This document shows positions 31,527 to 40,874 of a DNA stretch of 64,000 bases, in pieces. Every line of letters starts with the position of its first letter. Positions within the stretch are counted from its first letter, which is position 1. The position numbers and the translations under genes are program-made. The DNA lies in contig CAWIAX010000001.1 of the NCBI GenBank assembly GCA_963834305.1, positions 1-64,000 of the forward strand, given 5' to 3'. This stretch comes from JACCXG01 sp963834305 (lineage in GTDB: Bacteria; Acidobacteriota; Vicinamibacteria; Vicinamibacterales; 2-12-FULL-66-21). The notes under the pieces are model-generated. The model was not told the origin of the DNA and searched no databases. It was given only the letters and a program-made list of their open reading frames with translations.

Positions 31527-31839
31527 GGTGGCCTCGTGCTTTTGCCCTTGGCCCTTGGCCCTTCGCCCTTGGCCCTTCGCCCTTCGCCCTTTGCGCTGCT
31601 GCCCTGCCGGCGGGCCTTGGAGCGAGGCGCTGCGGCGCGCAGCCGTTCCCGCCTCGCGGAAGCGGGCCCAGGACCGGGCCGTGCCGGCACGGCTCATTCA
31701 AGCGACCCAGGCGACCCAGGCGACCGAAGCGACGCGGGCGAGGGGGCCACCGGGGCAACCGGGGCGACTGCCGCGACCGGGACGACTGCGGCGGTCGTTT
31801 CGCCGCTTCGATCGGCCCACGCGCTGTAGCTGACTCCTT

Positions 31840-31867
31840 GGGAATTGGGAATTGGGAATTGGGAATT
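31840..31867. repeat. Perfect GGGAATT x4 array
   Basis: Four perfect GGGAATT units, with GGG at 31840, 31847, 31854 and 31861. This is the canonical G3-N4 quadruplex pattern. It lies about 50 bp beyond the stop codon of the ACT-domain gene. Confidence 0.9.
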
Positions 31868-31919
31868 GAATAGGACATCCGTCGCCGGGCCCGCGGCAAC
31901 GTAGGGAGGTGCCGTGAGA

Positions 31920-32573
31920 TTAGTAGCGCCGCTTCAGCTGGCGCATCAGGTCGAACTTGGCGGTGTCGGCCACGGCCATGACCGCCATCACGCCGGCCTG
32001 CACCGGATCGCTGACCACGAGGTCGGCGGCGTCCGGCACGCTGCCCGCCATGTTCAGCGAGATGACGTGCAGCCCGTTGCGGCGCACCTCCTCGACCGCC
32101 TCGGTGATCTGTCCGCCCATCAGCGCCCCGGCCAGCACCAGCATCTTCACCCGCGGCAGCCGCGCGGTGGCGCGGACGGCCGCCGCCAGTTCCACCTCGC
32201 CGACGAGCGGAATGGTGTCGACCGAGATCCGCTCGCCGCGGATGTTGTGGCGGTCCGCCTCGGCGATCGCCCCCATCGCGACCATGCCGACCTGCGCGCC
32301 GCCGCCCATCACGATGATGCGCTTGCCGTAGATCTTGCCGAGCGTCGGCGTTTCTTCCGCGGCGGTGACTCCCGGGACCAGCCGCAGATCGTGCAGCAGG
32401 GCCGCCGCGGAGTCGCCGTCCATCATGAACTCGAAATAGATCTCGTACTGCGGGTCGGCCGGGTGGATGTCCACGTACTTGATGTCGGCCGAGTGGTCCG
32501 CCAGGACCTTCGAGACGGCGTACAGCATGCCGGGCCGGTCGGAGACCGTGGTCAGGATGGCATAAGCGCGCAT
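31920..32573 (-). CDS. ACT-domain regulatory protein with DUF5612-like C-terminus
   Basis: 217 residues. The N-terminal ACT domain (MRAYAILTTVSDRPGMLYAVSKVLADH) has the ligand-binding D-R-P-G-M loop. The second half (from about 80) has IIVMGGGAQVGMVAMGAIAEADRHN and VLAGALMGGQITEAVEEVRRNGL, resembling conserved proteins with a Rossmann-like region beside the ACT domain. ACT domains usually bind amino acids and control metabolic enzymes; the ligand here is unknown. The gene stands alone on the minus strand between the repeat block and the VWA operon. Frames extending past 32573 or below 31920 run into repeats and are not coding. Confidence 0.8.
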   Translation of the reverse strand: MRAYAILTTVSDRPGMLYAVSKVLADHSADIKYVDIHPADPQYEIYFEFMMDGDSAAALLHDLRLVPGVTAAEETPTLGKIYGKRIIVMGGGAQVGMVAMGAIAEADRHNIRGERISVDTIPLVGEVELAAAVRATARLPRVKMLVLAGALMGGQITEAVEEVRRNGLHVISLNMAGSVPDAADLVVSDPVQAGVMAVMAVADTAKFDLMRQLKRRY

Positions 32574-32610
32574 GGCGCCTTGAATCTAACACGCGAGCCC
32601 GACCGGCCGT

Positions 32611-35604
32611 TCAGCGCCGTTCCGTGACCTCCGCCACCCAGGCGTTGACCAGCGCCAGCGACGGGCCGCCCCGCGTGCGGTAGGCGTCGGCGAGGCGCAC
32701 CATGCGCGCGCGGTCCTGCTCGGGCGTCTCGACGGGCCGCGCCTGCGCCTGCGCCTGGTAGAGCACGAAGAGCGCGACGGCCAGCGACGGCTCGTCCTCC
32801 GTGCGTGCGGCGACCAGCTCGTCGAGCGTCTGCAGCCCGTCCGCCAGCTCGCCGGCGAGCAGCGCCGCCATCACGAACCGCCGCTTGAGGTCGTCGTCTG
32901 CCGGCCAGCGCGCGCGCGCCCCGTCGAGCGTTTCGAGCGCCAGCTCGCGGCTGTCCTGGCGCAGCAGCGCGTCGGCGAGCAGGAGGTGCAGGGGCAGGGC
33001 ATCGCCTTCCTTGATCAGCGCCGTGCGCCAGGCGCCCGCCGCCTCCTTGTCGTTGCCGCCGGCGGCGTAGCAAGCGCCCAGATAGACCATCGCCGGGTAG
33101 AAGTCCGCCGACATCCGCATCGCGCTCCTGAAGGCGCTGGCGGCGTGTTCGAGCTTGTTCTCCCGGAACAGCGTCAGGCCTCGCAGGAAAGCGGCCACCG
33201 GCGACTGCGCCGCGAGCGCGTCCGAGACCGCCAGTCCGTCGAGCCCCCGCGATCGCGCCGCGTCCATCAGCTCACGCACGCGCGGGGCTGACGCGTCCGG
33301 CCGTGCCGCGACGCGGTCGAGGAAGGGGCCGAGCACCGTCGCCGCCAGCACGTGGTCCACGGCGAAGGCAGGCGCGACGGCGATGGACCGGTTCACCGCG
33401 GTGGGCGCGACCGCGCTGCCGGCCGCGCCGGAGGTGCGGCCGGCCGCGCCGGCGGCGAGCGCCGGTGCCTCGGTGACCGCGAAGGCGCGCCGGACCTCGC
33501 CGAGCGCTTCACCGCCCGTGGTGACCTTGGCGCGCGCGACGTAGTGGCCCGGTGGCAGCGCGCGCAGGTCCGCGACGGCTTGCGCGAGCACCCAGCCGCC
33601 GCGCGCGCCGGCGGCGAGCTCGGCCGGGGCCTCGAGCAGTGATGGGCCGTCCGGCGTGGCGGCAATCTCGAACACGACGCCCGCGCCGGTGAGGCGGCTT
33701 CGCTCCCCCTCCAGATCGAGCTGCAGGGCCAGGCGCTCGTCCTGGCGGACGGCGTCGATCGCCACCCGTGGCTTGGCGCTGCCGTCCGCCGGCACGCGGA
33801 TGAGCAGCGGACCGGTGGCCGAGAGTCCGCCGAGCGCTACCGGCTGGACGTCGATGCGGTGATCGACCGATCCGACGCGGCCGGCGCCGTCGATGACGGC
33901 CACCCGCAGGATGTAGGAGCCCGGGGCGATGGGCACGTTGGCGGCGAACGCCAGGCCGTCGCCTGACGGTTCGCCGAGCGGCTGCTCGCCGGCGAGGAGT
34001 TTCTTGCCGGCCAGGTCGCGCACCACGACCTGCACCGTCGCCTCCCCCGGGTCGACCCGCGTGGCTTCGCCCGACAGCACCATCTTCAGCTTCGCCCCAT
34101 CGTCTGCGTCCGCGGCGAGGTAGCTCGTCACACGGAGTCCGATCCCCGTGGCTGCAATCGGCGCGTCGAGGGCAGCGGCCAGCCGGCCGGCCCAGTCGCG
34201 ATCCTCGTAGGTGCGGATGTCGAACAGCTCGCGTGCCCGGACGGTCACTGAGGGGCGGGTGACCTGAACCTTCATCCGCCGTGCCCTGTCGCCGGTATCA
34301 GCCGGTGTCTTCTCCACACCGATACGGTAGAAGCCCGACAGCTCACGCCGCAGCCGGTCGAACGCCCCTTCGGCGCCGACATCGATGCGGTGGAACGATC
34401 CGCCGGTCATGCTGGCCAGGGTCTCGAGCGGCCACGCGTGGAGCCACATGTCGTTGGTCGGCGTCGTGCTCACGACCCGCCGGGTTGCCGACGCCGTTGT
34501 GGCCGGCACGAAGAGCGTGTAGAGGGTGACGCGCGCCGCGGCCGCCTCGGCGGCGATTGAGCTGATCAGCGAGTTCTGCTCGCGCTCCTCGAGTGGCCAG
34601 CCGCCGGAGATCAGGACGACGGTCTTGTCGCCCGGAATGGCGGCGAGCGCGGCAAGCGACTGGCGGAAGGCCGAGAGGCTCGCGAGCGAGGTCATCTGCG
34701 AACCCCGCCAGGCCCATTCCGCGCGCATCTGAAGATCGCGCGTGCAGCTGTCCGCGCCGAACCCGCTGTTCCCCGAGCCGCGCGTTCCGGAGTTGCCGCC
34801 CGCCGGCTGGGTGCCGCCCGCCGGCGTCTGTCCCGAGCCGCCCCCCTGACCACCGCCCTGCGCGTCTCCGCCCGAGGGCCCGGACGGCGTGGGCGGCGCC
34901 GCCGGGCTCGCCACCGTGCCTGTGCCGCCCGAGCCGAAGCCGCCGCCCGACGCCTGTGCGCCCGTGCCGCACTCCCGCTGCCCGACCATGCGCAGCGCCA
35001 TCGGGTTACGGCTGGCGATATCGCGCGCCTCGGTCAGGCTGCCGAACTCCCAGGCCGCCATCGGGCTCGCCTGGCCCGAGACGCGTCCGAGGGCGTCGCG
35101 GACCCGATCGTGCGCCCAGGTGAAGTCGACGTTCGGGCCGGCCGGCATCAGCAGGAGGGCGGAACGGTCCGCGAAGCTGAGACCGTCGAAGAACCGCGCC
35201 GAGGCCTTCGCGACGTGCCGGACGTTGCCGGGCTCGAGCGTGCCCTGATCGACCATGAACGCGAAGAGCCGGCCGAGCCCGGCGCCTTCGTTCGTGCTGA
35301 TCGGGGCCGCGTCGGCGCGCAGGGGCGCGTCGCGCCGGACGGCCGCGGCATCCACGAATTCCGCCGAGACGACGCGGCGGGGCTGGCCGGCGACCGTCAC
35401 GACGAAGTCCGCCGGGCCGAGGCCGCGCAGCGGCTGCCCCTGCCGGTCCACCACCCCGACGTCCACGGTCACCAGCTCGACGCCGGTGCGGAACGCCGGC
35501 GCCTGGCCCGGGCCTGTCTGGGCCCGGAGCGCGACCCACGCGCAGGAGACCAGCACCGCTGCCGCCGCCGCGCCCGCGAGGGCACGAGTGCTCGATGGCT
35601 TCAT
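32611..35604 (-). CDS. VWFA-related domain protein with C-terminal TPR region
   Basis: 997 residues. The signal peptide ends near ALRAQ. The acidobacterial VWFA-related domain follows (FRTGVELVTVDVGVVDRQG, LGPADFVVTVAGQPRRVVSAEF, LFAFMVDQGTLEPG), with a long Gly/Ser/Pro insert at about 210-280 and IPGDKTVVLISGGWPL. Beta-rich domains follow, then TPR-like helices from about 770 (AASAFRSAMRMSADFYPAMVYLGACY). The MIDAS motif is degenerate. The gene starts 3 bp after the upstream VWA gene, so it is the last gene of a three-gene operon. Such proteins are exported and presumed to mediate protein interactions; the partner is unknown. Confidence 0.85.
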   Translation of the reverse strand: MKPSSTRALAGAAAAAVLVSCAWVALRAQTGPGQAPAFRTGVELVTVDVGVVDRQGQPLRGLGPADFVVTVAGQPRRVVSAEFVDAAAVRRDAPLRADAAPISTNEGAGLGRLFAFMVDQGTLEPGNVRHVAKASARFFDGLSFADRSALLLMPAGPNVDFTWAHDRVRDALGRVSGQASPMAAWEFGSLTEARDIASRNPMALRMVGQRECGTGAQASGGGFGSGGTGTVASPAAPPTPSGPSGGDAQGGGQGGGSGQTPAGGTQPAGGNSGTRGSGNSGFGADSCTRDLQMRAEWAWRGSQMTSLASLSAFRQSLAALAAIPGDKTVVLISGGWPLEEREQNSLISSIAAEAAAARVTLYTLFVPATTASATRRVVSTTPTNDMWLHAWPLETLASMTGGSFHRIDVGAEGAFDRLRRELSGFYRIGVEKTPADTGDRARRMKVQVTRPSVTVRARELFDIRTYEDRDWAGRLAAALDAPIAATGIGLRVTSYLAADADDGAKLKMVLSGEATRVDPGEATVQVVVRDLAGKKLLAGEQPLGEPSGDGLAFAANVPIAPGSYILRVAVIDGAGRVGSVDHRIDVQPVALGGLSATGPLLIRVPADGSAKPRVAIDAVRQDERLALQLDLEGERSRLTGAGVVFEIAATPDGPSLLEAPAELAAGARGGWVLAQAVADLRALPPGHYVARAKVTTGGEALGEVRRAFAVTEAPALAAGAAGRTSGAAGSAVAPTAVNRSIAVAPAFAVDHVLAATVLGPFLDRVAARPDASAPRVRELMDAARSRGLDGLAVSDALAAQSPVAAFLRGLTLFRENKLEHAASAFRSAMRMSADFYPAMVYLGACYAAGGNDKEAAGAWRTALIKEGDALPLHLLLADALLRQDSRELALETLDGARARWPADDDLKRRFVMAALLAGELADGLQTLDELVAARTEDEPSLAVALFVLYQAQAQARPVETPEQDRARMVRLADAYRTRGGPSLALVNAWVAEVTERR

Positions 35605-35607
35605 GAC

Positions 35608-36753
35608 TTATCTCCCTGCCTGTTGCTTTCCATGCGCCCGGTAACCCTGCCTGGCGCGGATGTTGTACTTGCCCTTCCGCACCTGCACCTTGATCTTCCG
35701 CCAGGTGCCGTCCTGCACCGCGTTGGTCGACGAATACGACAGCACGTATTGATTGGCGAGCTCCGCCACCACGTCTTCGAACACGCTGTCGAGCTCGCGG
35801 ACGTCGCGGGGAAAGAAGGGACGGCCGCCGGTCGAGCGGGCGTAGCTCTCGAGGCTGGCGCGGAGCTGCGGCACGGTGGCGCCGCTGCCGAACCCGACGG
35901 TGTAGAGCATCGCGTCGCTGGCCTGGACGCGGGCCATCGCGGTCTCGCGGCGGGTCAGGCTGTTGCGATCGTCGCCGTCGGAGAAGATGACCACGCCCTT
36001 GCGGCCCCACTCGCGGCTGACGAGGTCGAGCGTGCGGACCGTGGCGTCGTAGAGGGACGTGCCGCCCCAGGACGTCAGCAGCTCGAGCGCCGCCTCGCGC
36101 GCCGCCTGATCCTTCTCGCGTTCGGCCGCCACGAAGACGTTGTCGTTGAAGCCGAGCAGCGTGGCCGAATCGTTCGGGCGCAGCTTCGACAGCAGCTGTC
36201 TGACCGCCGCCTTCACCTCCGGCAGCGCCTTCTCCATGCTGCCGCTGATGTCGATGGCGAGCACCAGGTCGAGCGGGGCGTCCTCGCTGACGAGGCTGGC
36301 GAGCGGCTGCGCCACGCCGTCTTCGAACACCTCGAAGTCCTGTTTCTTCAGGCCGCGCACGAATTTGCCGCCGTCGGTGACGATGGCCGGCACCAGCACC
36401 GCTTCGGCGCGGACCTTCTCCGTGTAGCCCAGATCGCGGGTGCGCACGTTGTCGACGAGGCGGCGGCCGTCGTTGAGCGTGGCCACGACGCGGACATGAT
36501 GGCCGCGCACGATCGATCCGGGATCCCATGGACACATGAACGGCGCCTGCTCGCGTGTGCACACGAGCCGCCCGTTGACGAACATGCTGACCGTCTTGAC
36601 GCCGGCCTCCGGCGTGACGGACACGGCAAGGCGGGTGACCCCGCTGATGGCGGCGTCGGGTGCCGGGGAGGTGATGCGGAGCACGGGCGCCTGGCCGGCG
36701 CCGGCGAGGGCCACCCCGGCAAGCACGGCAAGCAGCGGACAGAGGTTGTTCAT
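35608..36753 (-). CDS. VWFA-related domain protein with intact MIDAS
   Basis: 381 residues from the ATG at 36753, with GGGGGAAG upstream; the ATG overlaps the preceding stop (ATGA). After a signal peptide comes an Ig-like domain (VLRITSPAPDAAISGVTRLAVSV, VKTVSMFVNGRLVCT), then the VWA domain with a full MIDAS DISGS, FEVFEDGVAQPLASLVSEDAP, WGGTSLYDATVRTLDLVS and VVIFSDGDDRNS. It ends VRKGKYNIRARQGYRAHGK, typical of this acidobacterial family. Central gene of an operon with a large protein of unknown function upstream and a second VWFA protein downstream. Confidence 0.9.
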   Translation of the reverse strand: MNNLCPLLAVLAGVALAGAGQAPVLRITSPAPDAAISGVTRLAVSVTPEAGVKTVSMFVNGRLVCTREQAPFMCPWDPGSIVRGHHVRVVATLNDGRRLVDNVRTRDLGYTEKVRAEAVLVPAIVTDGGKFVRGLKKQDFEVFEDGVAQPLASLVSEDAPLDLVLAIDISGSMEKALPEVKAAVRQLLSKLRPNDSATLLGFNDNVFVAAEREKDQAAREAALELLTSWGGTSLYDATVRTLDLVSREWGRKGVVIFSDGDDRNSLTRRETAMARVQASDAMLYTVGFGSGATVPQLRASLESYARSTGGRPFFPRDVRELDSVFEDVVAELANQYVLSYSSTNAVQDGTWRKIKVQVRKGKYNIRARQGYRAHGKQQAGR

Positions 36754-39641
36754 CTTTCTTCCCCCGGGGCGGAGCGAGCGGCGTCGTGGGCGGCATGGTA
36801 TGCCGCCCCGGACGATGTGGCGACGGGGACGAGCGGGCCGTCGGTGGTCAGCAGCGCCAGGTACTGCTCGACGCGGTCGAGCCCGAGCTGCTGGACGTAC
36901 TCCACGAGCGCGCGGCGATCGTCCGGGTCGCGAGCGCTGACATTGGTCACGAGATCGAGTGTCGCGGACGCGAGGACCGGACCCAGGAGTGCCGCCGGCA
37001 TGTCGAGCTCCGCGAGCAGCTCGGTGAGACGCAGGTTGAGATCCGGGAAGCCGGACGCCAGCGTCCCCGAGTCCCAGCGCCCGTCGAAGGCTTCCCGCGG
37101 CTGCCGGTCCGGCAGCCGCAGGCAGAGGCAGCCACTCCGCGGGCCGGCGGCGGTGCCAAAGGCATGCAGCCCGACAGGCAGTGGCCCCTCGTCCGTGCCG
37201 AGCCAGAGGAGCTCGAGCGGCGACAGGAACGCGTCCAGTCGATCCGGATCGTGGCGGACGGTCCAGGCGAAAGTCGTCCGCCGCGCCGGGCTGAGCCCGG
37301 TCTGCGCAGCAACCGCCGCGGCGTCGGCCGGCGTGGCGATCGTGCGCAGGCGCGCGCGCCCGCGCTGCAGGGCGGCCAGCACCGCATCGCGATCGGCATT
37401 GGTGGGGGCCGCTGGCGTGGTGAGCGCGACCGATTCGACCAGGACCCGCCGGTCGGACTCGTTGAGGGTGGGACGCGAGCGCGGCGGTCTCGCGCTCAGG
37501 CGCAGGAGCAGGAACTCGGACAACGCGACGTCGAGTCCGAGCAGCGACCCCGTGGTCTTCCAGTCCTGCATACGCTCGGTCCCCATCTGCGACGGGTCCC
37601 AGGGTGTGCGGCGGCTGGCCCCGGTCCGGCGCAGCCCGAAATCGTGGCGGGCCCCGGCGTCGCCGGCGGTGATGAGCGCGGGGTCGGCGTGGCCGAGCGC
37701 GACGGCGTAAGTGAGCGTCGTCAGTCCGCGTGCCAGCAGGTCGTCGGCCAGCACCCGCAGGGTTCGCGCGGCCGGTGCCAGGGCCGCGGCGCCCTTGCCG
37801 AGGCGTTCGCGGACCGCGCGCACCGCACGTGCCAATGCGACCGAGACGTCCCGCTCCCATGCCGCCGCCTGCGCCACCGCCTCGACGTCGTGGAGATGCT
37901 GGCGGAGCGCGTCGGCGCCAGGGCCTTCGCGCGTCAGCCCGTCGGCGGCATCAGCCAGCGATCGTGCAGCGGCCAGGTAGGGGCGGGGCGAGTCTCCCAG
38001 CAGCCGTGCCAGCCGCGCGGCCTCCGCCGCCGCGACGTCGAGGCGATAGGTGGTGCCCTCCCAGACAACTGGGGAACGGGGGAGCTGGGGAGCTGGGGAA
38101 CTCGATGGAGCAACTGGGGAACGGGGAAACTGGGGAGCTGGGGAACTCGCCAGCAGCGCGAGCAGCTGCTCGTCGCGCGTTGCGCCGAACTCTTGCGCGA
38201 GCCAGCGGACGAGCTGTCCTTCGTAGTCGCCGCCCGCTGCGGGCTCCACGGCCGCCAGCGACGAGACGAGCGCCGGCAGCGACTCGCGCGGCAGGCTGCC
38301 CCTCGACGCGGCGCGCGTGATCAGGGCCAGCACGCCCTGGTACTGCGCCAGGCTGCGGGCTGTTCGCGCGTGGTCGCCGAGGGCGGCGATGGCGGCGGCC
38401 CGGCGGCTGGCGGCGGCGAACGTCTCGACGTCGCGCAGGCCGGCGCGCTCGAGCGCGGTGACCAGCGACGGATACTCCGCCGCGGCGCGGACCGCCTCGA
38501 CGCTGCGGCGGGCGTTGTCGGGCGTGATCGGGCCGAGGATGCGCGAGGCGAACAGCACCTGGCCGTACTTCAGCCGCGAGGCCAGCGGCCCTCCCTTGAA
38601 CACCTGATCGCAGAGCCACGCCACACCGGCCGGTTCGCCGCCGGCGAGCTCGCGGGCCTGGCTGTCGTCGTCACGGGCGGGCGGGGCGAGGTCGGATTCA
38701 GCAAGCACGGCAGTCCAGAACCGTCGCCCTCCCGGCAGGATCGGCTGACCGGCGGCATCGGTGCTGAGGTTCGCGACGAGCAGCGTCGGATCGAGAGAGG
38801 GCCGCCAGAACGGGCGCTCGTCGATCATCCAGCCCAGCGCCATTCTCGTGAAGACGGCGTACAACTGACGGGCATCCGGCGTGCGGCCCGCGTTCGGCGA
38901 GTCGAGCTGCAGGGCAAAGCGAATCTGCGCCTCGGTCAGGAGCGAGAGGGCGCTGAAGAAGGACGCGAGCCGGCCTTCGTCCGTCGCCAGCAGCGACCGT
39001 AAGAAGGCTGCCGGCTCGTCCAGTCGCTGCCCGACGAGCGCCTGCCAGACCGCCGCCGCCCCTCGTCCGCCAGGCGTCTCCACCGCCCCGCCAGCCACGC
39101 GGAAGGCGGGAGCGGCAATCAGGAACGCGGCCGAATGCCGGGCGGCGATGGCGGCGATGAGATCGGGCTGTCCAGACAGCCACGCCCGCGTCTCGTCGTC
39201 CAGCGAGAGCAGGCCGTGGTAGAGACGTGCGGCGCCGGGCGACTGGATGATCGCGGCGGCGAGGCCTGTGGGCGCCACCGCACCGCCGAAGACCACGCGG
39301 GTCCAGAGGTCTGGCGCGAGTGGCAGCGGCAGGGTGGTGGTTGAGTCGCCCGGCGCCTGCCCGGCTGCTGCAAGGTAATCGAGAAGCGCCCGCTCGCCGG
39401 CAATCGGCCGGACGGTGCCCGGGGCGTGCAGGCGCCGCGTCAGCTCGAGGAGGAACTGGCTGCGGTCGGGCGCCGTCCCGTCTTCCAGTGCCGCGAGCGC
39501 GCCGGGAAGACCGCCCGGCAGGGGCAGACTGTAGATCGCTCCGGGCGCGGCCGGATCACCCTGGGCAGACGACGGCGCGGCGACGGCGAAGACGCCGAGG
39601 CAGAGGCCGGAAACCGCCGGCAAGAGTCGCTCGCGCAGCAC
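36750..39641 (-). CDS. Large exported protein of unknown function, first gene of VWFA operon
   Basis: 963 residues, not recognised. A signal peptide (MLRERLLPAVSGLCLGVFAVAA) is followed by a mainly helical, Ala/Leu-rich protein with no catalytic motif I can name. Recurrent features are acidic-aromatic segments (DLWTRVVFGG, RPFWRPSLDPTLLVANL, WDPSQMGTERMQDWKTTGSLLGLDVAL). At about residues 497-526 a Pro/Ser stretch (SSPAPQFPRSPVAPSSSPAP) is encoded by the GGGGAACT-type repeat array found elsewhere only between genes. The stop overlaps the next ATG by four bases, so it is translationally coupled to the two VWFA proteins and probably works with them at the cell envelope. Confidence 0.8.
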   Translation of the reverse strand: MLRERLLPAVSGLCLGVFAVAAPSSAQGDPAAPGAIYSLPLPGGLPGALAALEDGTAPDRSQFLLELTRRLHAPGTVRPIAGERALLDYLAAAGQAPGDSTTTLPLPLAPDLWTRVVFGGAVAPTGLAAAIIQSPGAARLYHGLLSLDDETRAWLSGQPDLIAAIAARHSAAFLIAAPAFRVAGGAVETPGGRGAAAVWQALVGQRLDEPAAFLRSLLATDEGRLASFFSALSLLTEAQIRFALQLDSPNAGRTPDARQLYAVFTRMALGWMIDERPFWRPSLDPTLLVANLSTDAAGQPILPGGRRFWTAVLAESDLAPPARDDDSQARELAGGEPAGVAWLCDQVFKGGPLASRLKYGQVLFASRILGPITPDNARRSVEAVRAAAEYPSLVTALERAGLRDVETFAAASRRAAAIAALGDHARTARSLAQYQGVLALITRAASRGSLPRESLPALVSSLAAVEPAAGGDYEGQLVRWLAQEFGATRDEQLLALLASSPAPQFPRSPVAPSSSPAPQLPRSPVVWEGTTYRLDVAAAEAARLARLLGDSPRPYLAAARSLADAADGLTREGPGADALRQHLHDVEAVAQAAAWERDVSVALARAVRAVRERLGKGAAALAPAARTLRVLADDLLARGLTTLTYAVALGHADPALITAGDAGARHDFGLRRTGASRRTPWDPSQMGTERMQDWKTTGSLLGLDVALSEFLLLRLSARPPRSRPTLNESDRRVLVESVALTTPAAPTNADRDAVLAALQRGRARLRTIATPADAAAVAAQTGLSPARRTTFAWTVRHDPDRLDAFLSPLELLWLGTDEGPLPVGLHAFGTAAGPRSGCLCLRLPDRQPREAFDGRWDSGTLASGFPDLNLRLTELLAELDMPAALLGPVLASATLDLVTNVSARDPDDRRALVEYVQQLGLDRVEQYLALLTTDGPLVPVATSSGAAYHAAHDAARSAPGEER
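38066..38146. repeat. GGGGAACT/GGGGAGCT array inside a coding sequence
   Basis: About 80 bp of 7-8 bp G-rich repeats in two sub-blocks, in frame within the 963-residue exported protein, where they encode two similar Pro/Ser-rich peptides. The same family is intergenic at 54092-54128 and 58036-58086. Confidence 0.8.
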
Positions 39642-39729
39642 GTGCCACTCTCTTGAACGAGGGAATCCGGCAGGGGTGCCTTTCCCTCAACGGCGCTATT
39701 CTGCACCCCGCCGCGGAAAAACGGAAAGC

Positions 39730-40863
39730 CTATCTGCGATTGAATCCGCGCGGCCGGAGCCAGAAACTTTCCTCCCAGGTGCCGCCCGCCGGCACGCTCT
39801 GCAGTTCCTTGTACAGCCCCTTGTGCGCCAGGTTCATCGAGTTGCTGATCCCGGCCATCGGCTCGAATGCCACCGTGCCGCGGCTGGGCGGCGGGGGAGC
39901 AGTGGGAGCCGGGGCGTTGGGGTTCGGCGGCGCGCCGCGACCCCGTCCCGGCCCGGCCACGCGGGAGAGGACGAGGATGGCCTTGAAGTTCGGCCCCACC
40001 AGCACGTCGAGCTGCTGCTCGACCCCCTTCAGCGTCATGACCGCGCGTCCGCGTCCGTCCCGCTCGAGATCCGTGAACACGTCGTCCAGGCTGACGTCCT
40101 TCACGCGAACGTTCTTCGGATCCGGCAGCAGCGTCGTGATTGGCTGTGTCTCGCCCGTCGGAATCGTGTTAGGTCCGAGGATCCAGTGCGTCTTCGCGCC
40201 GACCGAGAGCGTCCAGTCCTCGCGAGTCGAATCGGTCAGCTGGAAGTAGGGATGGAACCCAATGGCCACCGGCATCGGCTCGGTGCTCAGGTTGTCGAGC
40301 CGCGTCCGTACCTCGAGCTCGCCGTCCTGCAGGCGGTAGGTCATCGTGATGGTGTGGGCGAAGGGAAACTGCGCCATGTACTGCGGGATGCGGTAGAAGT
40401 CGAGGCGGTTGGTCACCCATGCCGCGCCACCGTCGGCCTTCGACTCGACCAGTTTCCAGTCCGTGGCGCCCGTGACGTAGCCATGAATCGGGATCGGCCC
40501 GCGCACGTTCCCCAGCTCCATGTCGAAGTTGTACTTCTTCCCGTTGGCGTAAAACGCCGTTTCGTCGAGGCGGTTGGCGAACGGCGCCAGCAGCGGGATG
40601 CCGTTCAGTCCGGGCCGGGCGCGGAAGTCGTCCACCGTCGCGAACGTCTTGCGGATGACGTCGTGGCCGTGGACGACCATCTCGTAGGCGTTGCTGACCG
40701 GGATCAGCACCGACACCGTGATGCCGGCGCGGTTGTCGCGGAGCTGGACGATGTCGCCGGTCTGCGTGGCGGTGTAGCGGGGCTGCGCGGCGGCTGCGCC
40801 CGGCAGCGCGAGCGCGCCGGCCATCGCCAGGCACGCGGCCAGGGCCGCGCGGATCGTCGTCAT
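39730..40863 (-). CDS. Secreted aldose 1-epimerase-like protein
   Basis: 377 residues from the ATG at 40863. The signal peptide ends at AAAAQP. The galactose mutarotase fold shows LNGIPLLAPFANRLDETAFYANGKKY (substrate Asn-Arg pair), IPIHGYVTGATDWKL (the first catalytic-type His), VAIGFHPYFQLTD (second His) and GTVAFEPMAGISNSMNLA, containing the catalytic-type Glu. A Gly/Pro-rich insert sits before the last motif. It would interconvert alpha and beta anomers of a hexose outside the cytoplasm. It follows the isomerase-like gene (40875) by 11 bp on the same strand, so the two form a sugar-processing pair. Confidence 0.85.
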   Translation of the reverse strand: MTTIRAALAACLAMAGALALPGAAAAQPRYTATQTGDIVQLRDNRAGITVSVLIPVSNAYEMVVHGHDVIRKTFATVDDFRARPGLNGIPLLAPFANRLDETAFYANGKKYNFDMELGNVRGPIPIHGYVTGATDWKLVESKADGGAAWVTNRLDFYRIPQYMAQFPFAHTITMTYRLQDGELEVRTRLDNLSTEPMPVAIGFHPYFQLTDSTREDWTLSVGAKTHWILGPNTIPTGETQPITTLLPDPKNVRVKDVSLDDVFTDLERDGRGRAVMTLKGVEQQLDVLVGPNFKAILVLSRVAGPGRGRGAPPNPNAPAPTAPPPPSRGTVAFEPMAGISNSMNLAHKGLYKELQSVPAGGTWEESFWLRPRGFNRR

Positions 40864-40874
40864 GGCTGCGCGTT

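Larger units (their letters stand above)
30250..31919. other. 1.67-kb gene-free block of nested repeats
   Basis: No credible gene is present; open frames here have no conserved motif and mirror the repeats. The block alternates heptamer arrays (30394-30426, 30708-30761, 31203-31246, 31541-31600) with three copies of a hairpin element and one MITE-like insertion. It ends with GCGACCCAG-type repeats (31705-31790) and a GGGAATT array. Confidence 0.8.
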
